Below, in pieces: positions 1 through 7,519 of a stretch of 64,000 bases of DNA; position 1 is the first letter of the stretch; each line of letters begins with the position of its first letter. Source of the DNA: Nakamurella lactea DSM 19367 (GTDB lineage: Bacteria; Actinomycetota; Actinomycetes; Mycobacteriales; Nakamurellaceae); contig NZ_AUFT01000011.1 in the NCBI RefSeq assembly GCF_000426645.1, positions 213,344 to 277,343 of the forward strand, in the 5' to 3' direction. A model generated the notes under the pieces. That model was given only the letters and a program-made list of their open reading frames with translations. It searched no databases and was not told the DNA's origin. The position numbers were made by a program, and so were the translations under genes.

Positions 1-247
1 CCCGCCGCTCGTCCTTGGTGAGCGCCTTGCCGGTCTCCTTGGACCGCTTGACGGCCTCGCGCTGGGTCCGCGGCGGAGGAGCGACCGGACCACGGCGAAC
101 CTTCTCCGCCTCCCGGCGTTTCGGTGTCGGCCGACCCTTGCCGACCGGCTTCGCAGCGTCGACCGGATCGCCGGCAACCTGGCCCGATTCGGCGCTTTGG
201 TCCGACTTTTCCAGGGATACCTTGGCGGTGCGACGCAGGAGACTCAC
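1..247 (-). CDS. DUF3043 family membrane protein, N-terminal part
   Basis: Only the first 82 codons lie in the window; the gene runs off the left edge. The visible part is a hydrophilic, basic N-terminus with the KGRPTPKRREAEKVRRGPV and PPPRTQREA blocks that mark the actinobacterial DUF3043 family, whose members continue into two or so membrane helices. The function of the family is unknown. The GTG at 247 is preferred because a TACCCT hexamer ends 6 nt upstream and there is no ribosome-binding site, which fits a leaderless start. It is divergent from the hesB-type gene, as in mycobacteria. Confidence 0.8.
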   Translation of the reverse strand, partial: MSLLRRTAKVSLEKSDQSAESGQVAGDPVDAAKPVGKGRPTPKRREAEKVRRGPVAPPPRTQREAVKRSKETGKALTKDERR

Positions 248-253
248 CCACCC

Positions 254-259
254 AGGGTA
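254..259 (-). promoter_or_regulatory. -10 hexamer, leaderless start of DUF3043 gene
   Basis: TACCCT on the minus strand, ending 6 nt before the GTG at 247. No purine-rich ribosome-binding site lies between them. Confidence 0.45.
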
Positions 260-441
260 AACGAGGCGCGGGGGGTCACGGGACCGCCGTCGGGTGACCC
301 CCCGCCGCCGGGAACAATCCGGGGTGTGACGAAGGTTGATGCCAGTAAGGCCATCGAAGGTGGCATCATCGAGTGAGCGACGACCATCGCCCGACCCACG
401 CAGTGCCGGCAACACCGAACTCCGAACAGGGGACCTTGACC

Positions 442-825
442 ATGACCAGTGCAGAAGCCACGGCTGCCGATACCGCCGCCGATACCGCAACGAAGGCCGC
501 CCACGGCGTGACCCTGAGTGCCTCGGCCGCCGAAAAGGCCAAGACCTTGCTGGATCGGGACGGCACCCCAGGCATGGTGCTGCGAATCGCGGTGCAGCCG
601 GGCGGCTGCTCGGGCCTGCGTTACGAGCTGTTCTTCGACGACCGCAGCCTCGACGGCGACGCGCTGGTCGAGTTCGACGGGGTGGGCCTGGCCGTCGACC
701 GGATGAGCAAGCCCTATCTGGACGGCGCGGTGATCGACTTTGTCGACACCATCGAGAAGCAGGGCTTCACCATCGACAACCCGAACGCGGGCAACTCCTG
801 CGCCTGCGGCGACAGCTTCCACTGA
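442..825 (+). CDS. erpA: A-type iron-sulfur carrier (HesB/IscA/ErpA family)
   Basis: The 127-residue product has the A-type carrier fold signature. A single Cys in GGCSGLRYEL is at about residue 56, and the C-terminal Cys-Ala-Cys pair in NSCACGDSF is at 120 and 122. These are the three ligands that hold a [2Fe-2S] or [4Fe-4S] cluster for transfer to apo-proteins. It acts in the cytosol. The ATG at 442 is chosen for length and for AGGGGA about 8 nt upstream; an in-frame GTG at 373 would add a 23-residue tail unusual for the family. It is the equivalent of Rv2204c in position and sequence. Whether it functions as ErpA or IscA cannot be told from sequence alone. Confidence 0.9.
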   Translation: MTSAEATAADTAADTATKAAHGVTLSASAAEKAKTLLDRDGTPGMVLRIAVQPGGCSGLRYELFFDDRSLDGDALVEFDGVGLAVDRMSKPYLDGAVIDFVDTIEKQGFTIDNPNAGNSCACGDSFH

Positions 826-1034
826 TCCTTCACCCCGAATCCTGTTCGACGTCGGACGCTCGCAACAGAGTCGCTCGGCGCACCGTGTCGGTTTCCGCAC
901 CGCCCGTCGGCCTCGGCCGCCGGGCGGTGCGTCGTTTTCCCACCGGATGCCGGTAGGGTTCGTGCCGTTCGGCTGCTCTCTGCCCGGCCGGATACCAGAG
1001 CAGTCCACGCCCGATCCAGCTACGGAGCGCCTTC

Positions 1035-2012
1035 GTGCCGATCATCGTCACCGGGTCCATCGCGACCGATCACCTGATGCATTTCCCGGGAAAGTTCACC
1101 GACTCCCTGCTACCGGACCAGTTGGAACGGGTCTCGCTGAGTTTCCTGGTCGACAATCTGGTGGTGCACCGCGGTGGGGTGGCCGGCAACATCGCCTTCG
1201 GAATGGGTGAACTGGGCCTGCGCCCGGTGCTGGTGGATGCGGTCGGCGCCGATTTCGACGACTACGCCCAGTGGCTCACCGACCACGGGGTGAACTGCGA
1301 TCACGTCCTACGCTGCGACGACGTGCAGACCGCGCGTTTCGTCTGCACCACCGACGACGAGATGAACCAGATCGGCTCGTTCTATTCGGGCGCGATGGCC
1401 AGATCGGCAGAGATCGAGCTACGGCCGATCATCGAGTCAGTCGGCGGCACCGAAATGGTGATGATCGGGGCGGGCGACCCGCAGGGGATGATCCGTCACT
1501 CCCAGGAGTGCCGTGACAACGGCTACACCTTCGCCGCTGACCCGTCCCAGCAACTTGCCTTCATGCAGGGCGAGCAGGTGCTGCAGCTGATCGAGGGGGC
1601 CGAGTACCTGTTCACCAACGACTACGAACTCGGCCTGCTGAAGAGCAAGACGTCGCTGACGGACGAACAGATCCTGCAGAAGGTGCACTACCGGGTCACC
1701 ACGCACGGGGCCAAGGGCGTCGAGATCGTCTCGGCCGACGAGGGCACCGTGACGATGACCGTCGTCCCCGAGCACGGCAAGATCGACCCGACCGGGGTCG
1801 GCGACGCGTTCCGGTCCGGCTTCCTGGCCGGCCGGTCAAGGGGACTGCCGTTGGCCAGGGCGGCCCAGGTGGGCTCGCTGCTGGCCACCCTGGTGCTGGA
1901 GACGCATGGCACCCAGGAGCACGAGTTCGTCGTCACCGAGGCCCGTGAGCGGCTGACCGGTGCCTACGGCGCCGAGGCCGCCGAGGAGATCGCCGCCGCC
2001 CTCGCCTGGTGA
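1035..2012 (+). CDS. adoK: PfkB-family carbohydrate kinase, probable adenosine kinase
   Basis: The 325-residue product is a ribokinase-type sugar/nucleoside kinase. It has the N-terminal VTGSIATDHL strand, the substrate motif GGVAGNIAFGMG near residue 52, and the C-terminal PfkB signature DPTGVGDAFRSGF, whose Asp is the catalytic base. The mycobacterial ortholog in the same place (Rv2202c) phosphorylates adenosine to AMP for purine salvage, and the N-terminal sequence fits that group. The GTG at 1035 has GGAG 7 nt upstream. The stop codon is immediately followed by the GTAGCG repeat array. Substrate is inferred from synteny. Confidence 0.9.
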   Translation: MPIIVTGSIATDHLMHFPGKFTDSLLPDQLERVSLSFLVDNLVVHRGGVAGNIAFGMGELGLRPVLVDAVGADFDDYAQWLTDHGVNCDHVLRCDDVQTARFVCTTDDEMNQIGSFYSGAMARSAEIELRPIIESVGGTEMVMIGAGDPQGMIRHSQECRDNGYTFAADPSQQLAFMQGEQVLQLIEGAEYLFTNDYELGLLKSKTSLTDEQILQKVHYRVTTHGAKGVEIVSADEGTVTMTVVPEHGKIDPTGVGDAFRSGFLAGRSRGLPLARAAQVGSLLATLVLETHGTQEHEFVVTEARERLTGAYGAEAAEEIAAALAW

Positions 2013-2013
2013 C

Positions 2014-2108
2014 GTAGCGGGGTTGTCCCGCCGGACGCGTAGCGGGGTTGTCCCGCTGGGTGGCGTAGCGGGGTTGTCCCGCTGGGTGGCGTAGCGGGGT
2101 TGTCCCGC
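2014..2108 (+). repeat. Four-copy array of GTAGCG hairpin repeats
   Basis: GTAGCGGGGTTGTCCCGC occurs four times, at 2014, 2039, 2065 and 2091 (periods 25, 26, 26). Each copy can fold: AGCGGG, loop GTTGT, CCCGCT. The array begins one base after the adoK stop and ends 62 bp before the nuclease gene. It is in opposite orientation to the array at 3166-3299. Confidence 0.95.
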
Positions 2109-2111
2109 CAG

Positions 2112-2120
2112 TTGTCCACA
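2112..2120 (+). promoter_or_regulatory. DnaA-box-like nonamer
   Basis: TTGTCCACA matches the high-GC actinobacterial DnaA box exactly. It is a single site between the repeat array and the nuclease gene start, so it is not an origin. It may be a regulatory or marker sequence, or chance. Confidence 0.35.
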
Positions 2121-2170
2121 GCCGCGCGGCCGGCCTGGCTTTCGGTCACCCCGTCGGGTGCGCTGGCACC

Positions 2171-3187
2171 ATGCCCGAGATACCTCCACATCTGATCTCG
2201 CGCGCCCGGGCGACTGTCGAGGGTTCGTCGAAGCGAGCCTTCTACAACATCGTGCGGACCGCGGACCTGAATCCTGTGCGGCCCGGTTGGTACTCCACCG
2301 ACAGGCACGAGTACGCCGAAGGTCGTCATCGCGAGCAGGTCACCGCAGCGATCGCCGAGCTGAGGGGTGCGGCCGATTCCGCCGTCGTCAGCCATGTTTC
2401 GGCTGCGGTCTTGCACGGTCTCCCGATCTGGGGCGTCGACACCGACCGGGTGCACCTGACCAGGCCCGGTTCGGCTGGCGTGGCAAGCACCCGTTCGATT
2501 CGTCCCCACCGAGCGCAACTGACGGACGAGGAAATCACCGTCGTAGACGGAATCAGGGTGACGACGAGGGCCCGGACCGTCCTGGACCTGGCCAGATTCT
2601 GTCCGTTCACCCAGGCTTTGGTGGTCGCTGATGCGGCGCTGCACGCCGGGCTGACATCGGATGAATTGATGGCTGTCCTCGACCTGGCACGAGCACGAAA
2701 GTCGGCCGGCCAGGCCCACCGGGTGATCGAGTTCGCCGACAAGCGGTCGGAGAGCGTGCTGGAGTCGTTGTCCAGGGTGTGTCTGGCCGCGCTCGGGCTG
2801 CCTGTGCCAGAGCTCCAGGTGTCGATTCGGAACGATGCGGGGATCGAGGTGGCCAGGGTCGACTTCGATTTCGACGAATTCCGCACCGTCGGAGAGAGCG
2901 ACGGCGAGATCAAGTACACGCAGCTCCTGCGTCCGGGCGAGACCGCGGCGGATGTTTTGGAACGTCAGCGGGTGCGGGAACGACGGATCCTGGCCACCGG
3001 GCGGCAGGTGGTTCGCTGGGGAGCGGCCGACCTTGAGGATCCGGGTGCACTCCTGGGCAGGTTCTCCGCCGGTTTCAGACGGGCGGGATTCCGGTCCTGG
3101 GAACCGGGTCCGGCACGGTTGCCGTTCCTGCGCTGGCGTTCGTTGGCCGGATGGTCCGACTCGGTGGGACAACCGCGCTACGGCTGA
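2171..3187 (+). CDS. AbiEi-like / DUF559-type (Vsr-like fold) protein flanked by inverted repeat arrays
   Basis: The 338-residue product has the architecture of a large, poorly understood actinobacterial family. The N-terminal half resembles the AbiEi antitoxin-type domain, with VSHVSAAVLHGLPIWG near residue 75 and TVLDLARF near 140. The C-terminal half has a Vsr/DUF559-like core: ARVDFDFDEFRTVGESDGEIKYT, a YTQLLRPGE turn, then RQVVRWGAADL. The Asp in the first strand, the Glu/Asp in GESDGEIKY and the later Arg-Trp are where such nucleases carry active-site residues. No cognate toxin gene is adjacent. The last residues and stop codon (GQPRYG) are encoded by the first unit of the downstream repeat array. 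Nuclease activity is inferred, not shown. Confidence 0.75.
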   Translation: MPEIPPHLISRARATVEGSSKRAFYNIVRTADLNPVRPGWYSTDRHEYAEGRHREQVTAAIAELRGAADSAVVSHVSAAVLHGLPIWGVDTDRVHLTRPGSAGVASTRSIRPHRAQLTDEEITVVDGIRVTTRARTVLDLARFCPFTQALVVADAALHAGLTSDELMAVLDLARARKSAGQAHRVIEFADKRSESVLESLSRVCLAALGLPVPELQVSIRNDAGIEVARVDFDFDEFRTVGESDGEIKYTQLLRPGETAADVLERQRVRERRILATGRQVVRWGAADLEDPGALLGRFSAGFRRAGFRSWEPGPARLPFLRWRSLAGWSDSVGQPRYG

Positions 3188-3299
3188 CGGGACAACCGCG
3201 CTACGGCTGACGGGACAACCCCGCTACGGCTGACGGGACAACCCCGCTACGGCTGACGGGACAACCCCGCTACGGCTGACGGGACAACCCCGCTACGGC
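3166..3299 (-). repeat. Six-copy array of GTAGCG repeats, inverted to the first array
   Basis: GGGACAACCNCGCTAC recurs six times with an exact 23-bp period (3166, 3189, 3212, 3235, 3258, 3281), separated by GGCTGAC. Copies 1-2 read CGCGC and copies 3-6 read CCCGC. It is the reverse complement of the 2014-2108 repeat, minus part of the stem. It starts inside the 3' end of the nuclease gene and stops 4 bp short of the asnB stop codon. The hairpins could also terminate the two convergent genes. Confidence 0.95.
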
Positions 3300-3302
3300 A
3301 GA

Positions 3303-5213
3303 TCAGAGGCGGACCGGGTAGGTCGGCAGCGGCACCTCGGGAGTGATCGCTCCGGTGACGAAGATGCCGTGCCACAGCATGAACACCAGCACCGTCCAGA
3401 CCTGCCGCGAGTAGTCCGCCTCGCCGGCCCGGTGCGCGTCCAACAACCGCAGCGCCTCGGTGGCGTCCAGGTACTCGTCGGTCTGGGCCGCCAGGATGAT
3501 GTCGCGGGCCCACGCGTACGAGTCGCCGCGCAGGAAATGCCGGATCGGCACCGGGAATCCCAACTTGCGCCGGTTCAGCACGTGCGGCGGCACGATCAGC
3601 TCCATCGCCTTGCGCAACGCCAACTTGGTCGTCTTCGGAGTCACCTTCTCCGACTCCGGGACGGTCCTGGCGACGTCGAACACGTCCTTGTCCAGGAATG
3701 GCACCCGCAGCTCGAGCGAGTTCGCCATCGTCATCTTGTCGGCCTTCACCAGGATGTCGCCGCGCAGCCAGGTGAACAGGTCGACGTGCTGCATCCGGGA
3801 CACCGGGTCGGTGCCAACCGAATCGGCGTACACCGGGTCGGTGATGTCCCGGAACGAGACGCCGGGGGAGTAGCTGTGCAGCAGCCCGGTGAGCTGCTCC
3901 TCGCGGAAGATCCGCGCGTTGCCGTAATAGCGCTGCTCCAGATCCAGCGATCCGCGGCGCAGCAGGTCCTTGCCGCGGAACCCTTGCGGCAGCGCCTTCC
4001 CGACCGCCGCCAGACCCTTGCGCAGGCCCGTCGGCAGTCCGGTGATCCGGCGCAGGCTGGACGGCTCGCGGTAGATGTTGTAGCCGCCGAACAGCTCGTC
4101 GGCGCCCTCCCCGGACAGCACCACCTTGACGTGCTTGCGGGCCTCGTTCGCCACGAAGTACAGCGGGACGAGCGCGGGATCGGCCACCGGATCGTCCAGA
4201 TACCAGACGATCAGCGGCACCGCATCGGTGAACTCCTGTTCGGTGACCGGCCGGACGATGTGTTCGACACCGATCGCGGCGGCCGATTCGGCGGCGACGT
4301 CGATCTCCGAGTAGCCCTCGCGCTCGAAGCCGGTGGTGAAGGTGAGCAGCTTCGGGTTGTAGCGCTTGGCCAGTGCGGCGATCGCCGTCGAGTCGATGCC
4401 GCCGGAAAGGAACGAACCGACGGTCACGTCGGCCCGCATGTGCTTGGCGACGGAATCGTCGAGTACCTCGGCGATCCGCTGGTACAGATCCCGCCGATCG
4501 CCGTCGGAGGTGACCGGGACACCGGCGAATTTCGGTCGGAAGTAGCGTTCCGTGCGCAACCGGCCGTCCGACACGGTGAAGTGCGTCCCGGACTCGATCC
4601 GGCGCACGCCGGCGTCCATCGATTCCGGCTCAGGTACGTACTGCAGCACCAGGTAGTGCTGCAGGGCCGTCGGGTCGACCGCCGCGGTGCCGGTCAGCGA
4701 GCGCAGGCTCTTGGCCTCCGAGGCGAAGCCGATGCCGTCGTCGGTGGTGGCCGTGTACAGCGGCTTGATGCCGAACGGGTCTCTGGCGCCGAACAGCACC
4801 TCGTCAACCGTGTCCCAGATCAGGAACGCGAACATCCCGCGGAGCTTGCCGACCCAGTCGGCGCCGCGGTAGTGGAACCCGGCGACGATGGCTTCGCCGT
4901 CGCCCTCGGTGGCGAACTCGGCACCGAAGTCCTTGCTCAGCTCGGCCCGCAACTCGAGGTAGTTGTAGATCTCACCGTTGAACACCATGGCATAGCGGTC
5001 GGGGGCCTCGGGCGGACCCCAGCGCAGCGGTTGGTGGGAATGCTCGATATCGATGATGGACAGCCGGTTGAATCCGAACACCACGTGCGAGTCGTGCCAG
5101 GTGCCCGGCTCGTCGGGTCCGCGATGCCGACAGGCCGGCATTCCGGCGGCCACGTCGTCGACCCGGTCGGCTGCCGTCCCTCGGGTGGAGATGAACCCCA
5201 TCAGTCCGCACAC
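3303..5213 (-). CDS. asnB: Asparagine synthase (glutamine-hydrolysing)
   Basis: The 636-residue product makes asparagine from aspartate, glutamine and ATP. The start is GTG at 5213 because the next codon is the Cys that becomes the N-terminal nucleophile of the class II glutaminase domain (residues 1-210: CGLMGFIS, RGPD, NGEIYNY). The synthetase domain follows, with the ATP-binding SGGIDSTAIA loop near residue 260 and GEGADELFGGY near 375. Length agrees with Rv2201 (about 650 residues). It is divergent from ctaC, as in mycobacteria. An upstream open frame to 5798 is not part of the gene because it would bury the catalytic Cys. Confidence 0.95.
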   Translation of the reverse strand: MCGLMGFISTRGTAADRVDDVAAGMPACRHRGPDEPGTWHDSHVVFGFNRLSIIDIEHSHQPLRWGPPEAPDRYAMVFNGEIYNYLELRAELSKDFGAEFATEGDGEAIVAGFHYRGADWVGKLRGMFAFLIWDTVDEVLFGARDPFGIKPLYTATTDDGIGFASEAKSLRSLTGTAAVDPTALQHYLVLQYVPEPESMDAGVRRIESGTHFTVSDGRLRTERYFRPKFAGVPVTSDGDRRDLYQRIAEVLDDSVAKHMRADVTVGSFLSGGIDSTAIAALAKRYNPKLLTFTTGFEREGYSEIDVAAESAAAIGVEHIVRPVTEQEFTDAVPLIVWYLDDPVADPALVPLYFVANEARKHVKVVLSGEGADELFGGYNIYREPSSLRRITGLPTGLRKGLAAVGKALPQGFRGKDLLRRGSLDLEQRYYGNARIFREEQLTGLLHSYSPGVSFRDITDPVYADSVGTDPVSRMQHVDLFTWLRGDILVKADKMTMANSLELRVPFLDKDVFDVARTVPESEKVTPKTTKLALRKAMELIVPPHVLNRRKLGFPVPIRHFLRGDSYAWARDIILAAQTDEYLDATEALRLLDAHRAGEADYSRQVWTVLVFMLWHGIFVTGAITPEVPLPTYPVRL

Positions 5214-5493
5214 GCGAGCATCACCGTTCCTGTCCGGACCCGTTCTCCCAGGTGGGGAACGCCTGTCCTGCACTGTCGTGGTACCGAACGCCGCGCCGTT
5301 GCACCCACGGGCCGCCGACGAGGCATCCGTTGCAGTATTCCCGACACGGCCGGGCAGCTGAATCCACCGTGGCACGCCGGGCCGCCCGGTCGGCCGAGGA
5401 GGCGGCCGGTGAAGTACGCTCAGCGGGTCGGTGGGCGTGGTTGTGCGCCCGGGGAGCTTTGCCGGACGACAACCCGGCGAGGAAGGCGGAAAC

Positions 5494-6483
5494 GTGGCTG
5501 GTACGTCCGCGGGTCGTCGGATTCTGCTGACGGTCGGGCTGGTTGGCGCCGGCATGGCGTTGAGCGGCTGTTCGATGGCAGACCTGCCCCGCTTCGGCTG
5601 GCCGTCCCCGGTGACCGAACAGGGCCGCCACATGCAGTACTTCTGGTCCGCCGCCTTCATCGCATCGCTGGTGGTCGGCGTCATCGTCTGGGGCGCCATG
5701 TTCTGGGTGTTCCTGCGGTACCGCAAGCGTGCCGGGGATCCGTTGTACCCCAAGCAGACCAAGGAGAACCTGCCTTTCGAGTTGGTCTGTACAGCCATCC
5801 CGTTCGTGCTGATCTCGGTGCTGTTCTACTTCACCGTGACGGTGGAGAACAAGGTGCTGGCCAACGATCCCAACCCCGATGTGGTGGTCGATGTGACCGC
5901 CTTCAAGTGGAACTGGGACTTCGGCTACCGGGGGACAACGGTGCCCGGCGCGATCGCCAACCCGGACGCCCCGGACGCCGACTGGTACAACCCGACCGAG
6001 GTGCACACCATCGGCCGCGCCGACGAGGTGCCGGTGCTGGTGGTGCCGGTGCACAAGACGGTCGAGTTCCATCTGCAGTCGCGGGACGTGATCCACTCGT
6101 TCTGGGTGCCCGACTTCGTCTTCAAGCGGGACGTGTTCCCGGATCCCGAGGCGAACCAGACGGAGAACGTCTTCCAGGTGAACATCGACCGTGAGGGCGC
6201 TGTCGTCGGCCGCTGCGCGGAGCTGTGCGGCACGTACCACTCGCAGATGAACTTCGAGGTGCGGGCGGTCCCGGACAACGTCTACCAGGCCTATCTGAAG
6301 CTGCGGACGACGGAGAACGCGGCGACCGGCGCTCCGTACAGCCTGTCCGAGGCGCTCACCCAGGTCGGCAAGGACATTCCGTCCTGCGGCGAGTTGTGCG
6401 CCCCGCACGCGACCACCACGTACCCGTTCAATACGGACCGGCAGGCCAAGGCCGCGTCGGAGAACCCGAACGGCGGAAGCTGA
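5494..6483 (+). CDS. ctaC: Cytochrome c oxidase subunit II, lipoprotein form
   Basis: The 329-residue product carries the CuA centre that accepts electrons in the aa3 oxidase of the bcc-aa3 supercomplex. It has a lipoprotein signal with the lipobox LSGC (Cys26), two membrane helices (about 50-75 and 95-118), and an extracytoplasmic cupredoxin domain. The CuA ligands are in VIHSFWVPDF and CAELCGTYHSQM. The GTG at 5494 has GGAAGG 7 nt upstream and gives a normal signal peptide. The tail holds a second Cys-rich stretch, CGELCAPH, near residue 298. The start codon of ctaF overlaps its stop (TGATG). Confidence 0.96.
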   Translation: MAGTSAGRRILLTVGLVGAGMALSGCSMADLPRFGWPSPVTEQGRHMQYFWSAAFIASLVVGVIVWGAMFWVFLRYRKRAGDPLYPKQTKENLPFELVCTAIPFVLISVLFYFTVTVENKVLANDPNPDVVVDVTAFKWNWDFGYRGTTVPGAIANPDAPDADWYNPTEVHTIGRADEVPVLVVPVHKTVEFHLQSRDVIHSFWVPDFVFKRDVFPDPEANQTENVFQVNIDREGAVVGRCAELCGTYHSQMNFEVRAVPDNVYQAYLKLRTTENAATGAPYSLSEALTQVGKDIPSCGELCAPHATTTYPFNTDRQAKAASENPNGGS

Positions 6484-6947
6484 TGTCACAAGATCAGACG
6501 ATTCACCACACCGACGACGACGAGCAGACCGGCAAGCCCGGCAGGGGCATGGGCGTCGAAGGCGGCATGTTCCTGGGGCTGACGGCGTTCTTCTTCATCG
6601 CTGCGGTGATCTACGCCATTTTCGCCTCCGACGAATGGGTCGGCATCGTTGCGTTGACCCTCTCCGGCGGCCTGACGCTGATCATCGGCACCTTCATCTG
6701 GTTCACCGGACGGCGGCTCGAGGGCCCGCGTCCGGAGGACCGGAACGCCGAGATCGCCGAGGGCGCAGGGGAACTGGGCTTCTTCTCGCCCGGCTCGTAC
6801 TGGCCGATCACCATCGCAGCGACCGCCGCCCTGTTCGCGGTCGCCACCGCTTTCCTGCTGATCTGGCTGATGATCATCGGCGCCGGTCTGCTGATCATGG
6901 CCGTCTGCGGGCTGATGTTCGAGTACCACCGCCCACCCGCTCACTGA
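6483..6947 (+). CDS. ctaF: Cytochrome c oxidase subunit IV (actinobacterial type)
   Basis: The 154-residue product is the small four-helix subunit found only in actinobacterial aa3 oxidases. Hydrophobic segments lie near residues 30-46, 52-74, 101-119 and 122-142. The ATG overlaps the ctaC stop by one base, so the two are translationally coupled. Length and helix order match the family. It has no catalytic residues; its role is structural within the oxidase. Confidence 0.9.
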   Translation: MSQDQTIHHTDDDEQTGKPGRGMGVEGGMFLGLTAFFFIAAVIYAIFASDEWVGIVALTLSGGLTLIIGTFIWFTGRRLEGPRPEDRNAEIAEGAGELGFFSPGSYWPITIAATAALFAVATAFLLIWLMIIGAGLLIMAVCGLMFEYHRPPAH

Positions 6948-6972
6948 CTGACGGCCGACCCGAGGCTCTTCG

Positions 6973-7371
6973 GTGACGATCAGGGGACGTACCGGCACCT
7001 CCCTGTGGAGTGTGGTGCTGGACTCCACTGACGCCAAGGCGCTGTCCCGGTTCTACCTGGAGCTGCTCGGCTGGCGCCTGCGCACCGATGAGCCGGACTG
7101 GGTGACGATCCAGCCGCCCGACGGCCGCGGCTATCTCTCGTTCCAGACCAACGTTTCGTACCGGCCGCCGACCTGGCCCGCTGCCGAAGCGGACCAGCAG
7201 ATGCAGCTGCACCTCGATCTCCAGGTGAACGACCTCGAGGCGGCGGTGGAGGATGCGGTGGCGCTCGGCGCCAGGCTGTCGGCCCATCAACCGCAGGACG
7301 ACGTCCGGGTGCTGTTCGACCCGGCCGGGCATCCGTTCTGCCTGTGGCTGGATGACGACCCGGACGACTGA
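6973..7371 (+). CDS. VOC/glyoxalase-superfamily protein
   Basis: The 132-residue product has one or two beta-alpha-beta-beta-beta modules of the vicinal oxygen chelate fold: VLDSTDAKALSRFYLELLGW at the start, LDLQVNDLEAAVEDAVALGA mid-protein, and VLFDPAGHPFCLW at the end. Substrate and metal are unknown. It starts with GTG 25 bp after ctaF on the same strand and could be its last operon member, although nothing links it functionally to respiration. The rho-independent terminator at 7471 follows. Confidence 0.8.
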   Translation: MTIRGRTGTSLWSVVLDSTDAKALSRFYLELLGWRLRTDEPDWVTIQPPDGRGYLSFQTNVSYRPPTWPAAEADQQMQLHLDLQVNDLEAAVEDAVALGARLSAHQPQDDVRVLFDPAGHPFCLWLDDDPDD

Positions 7372-7470
7372 TCGGCCGCTGCTGGATCGGGCCGGATTCT
7401 GCGTGGCAGCGGCCAAGGTGGACAGTTGCGCTGGGGTGCCGGCGGCCGTGGAGACCTGACCGGCAAGTCG

Positions 7471-7502
7471 AAGGCCCGGCACCACAACGGGTGCCGGGCC
7501 TT
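7471..7502. terminator. Bidirectional rho-independent terminator
   Basis: A perfect 13-bp stem, AAGGCCCGGCACC, with a 6-nt loop and GGTGCCGGGCCTT, followed by a T on the plus strand and matched by AA on the other side. It lies between the convergent VOC gene and qcrB. Confidence 0.85.
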
Positions 7503-7519
7503 TGACGATGCGTATCGGG

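Noticed and set aside
2014-3299. CRISPR-like arrays
   Set aside because: Units are 23-26 bp with only 5-8 bp between conserved cores, so there are no spacers, and no cas genes are present.
5214-5798. N-terminal extension of asnB to 5798
   Set aside because: It would place the catalytic Cys in the interior and overlaps the divergent ctaC signal region.
3369-6194. 941-codon open frame on the plus strand across asnB and ctaC
   Set aside because: It is antisense to asnB and out of frame with ctaC, with no recognisable domain. Long spurious frames are normal at this GC content.
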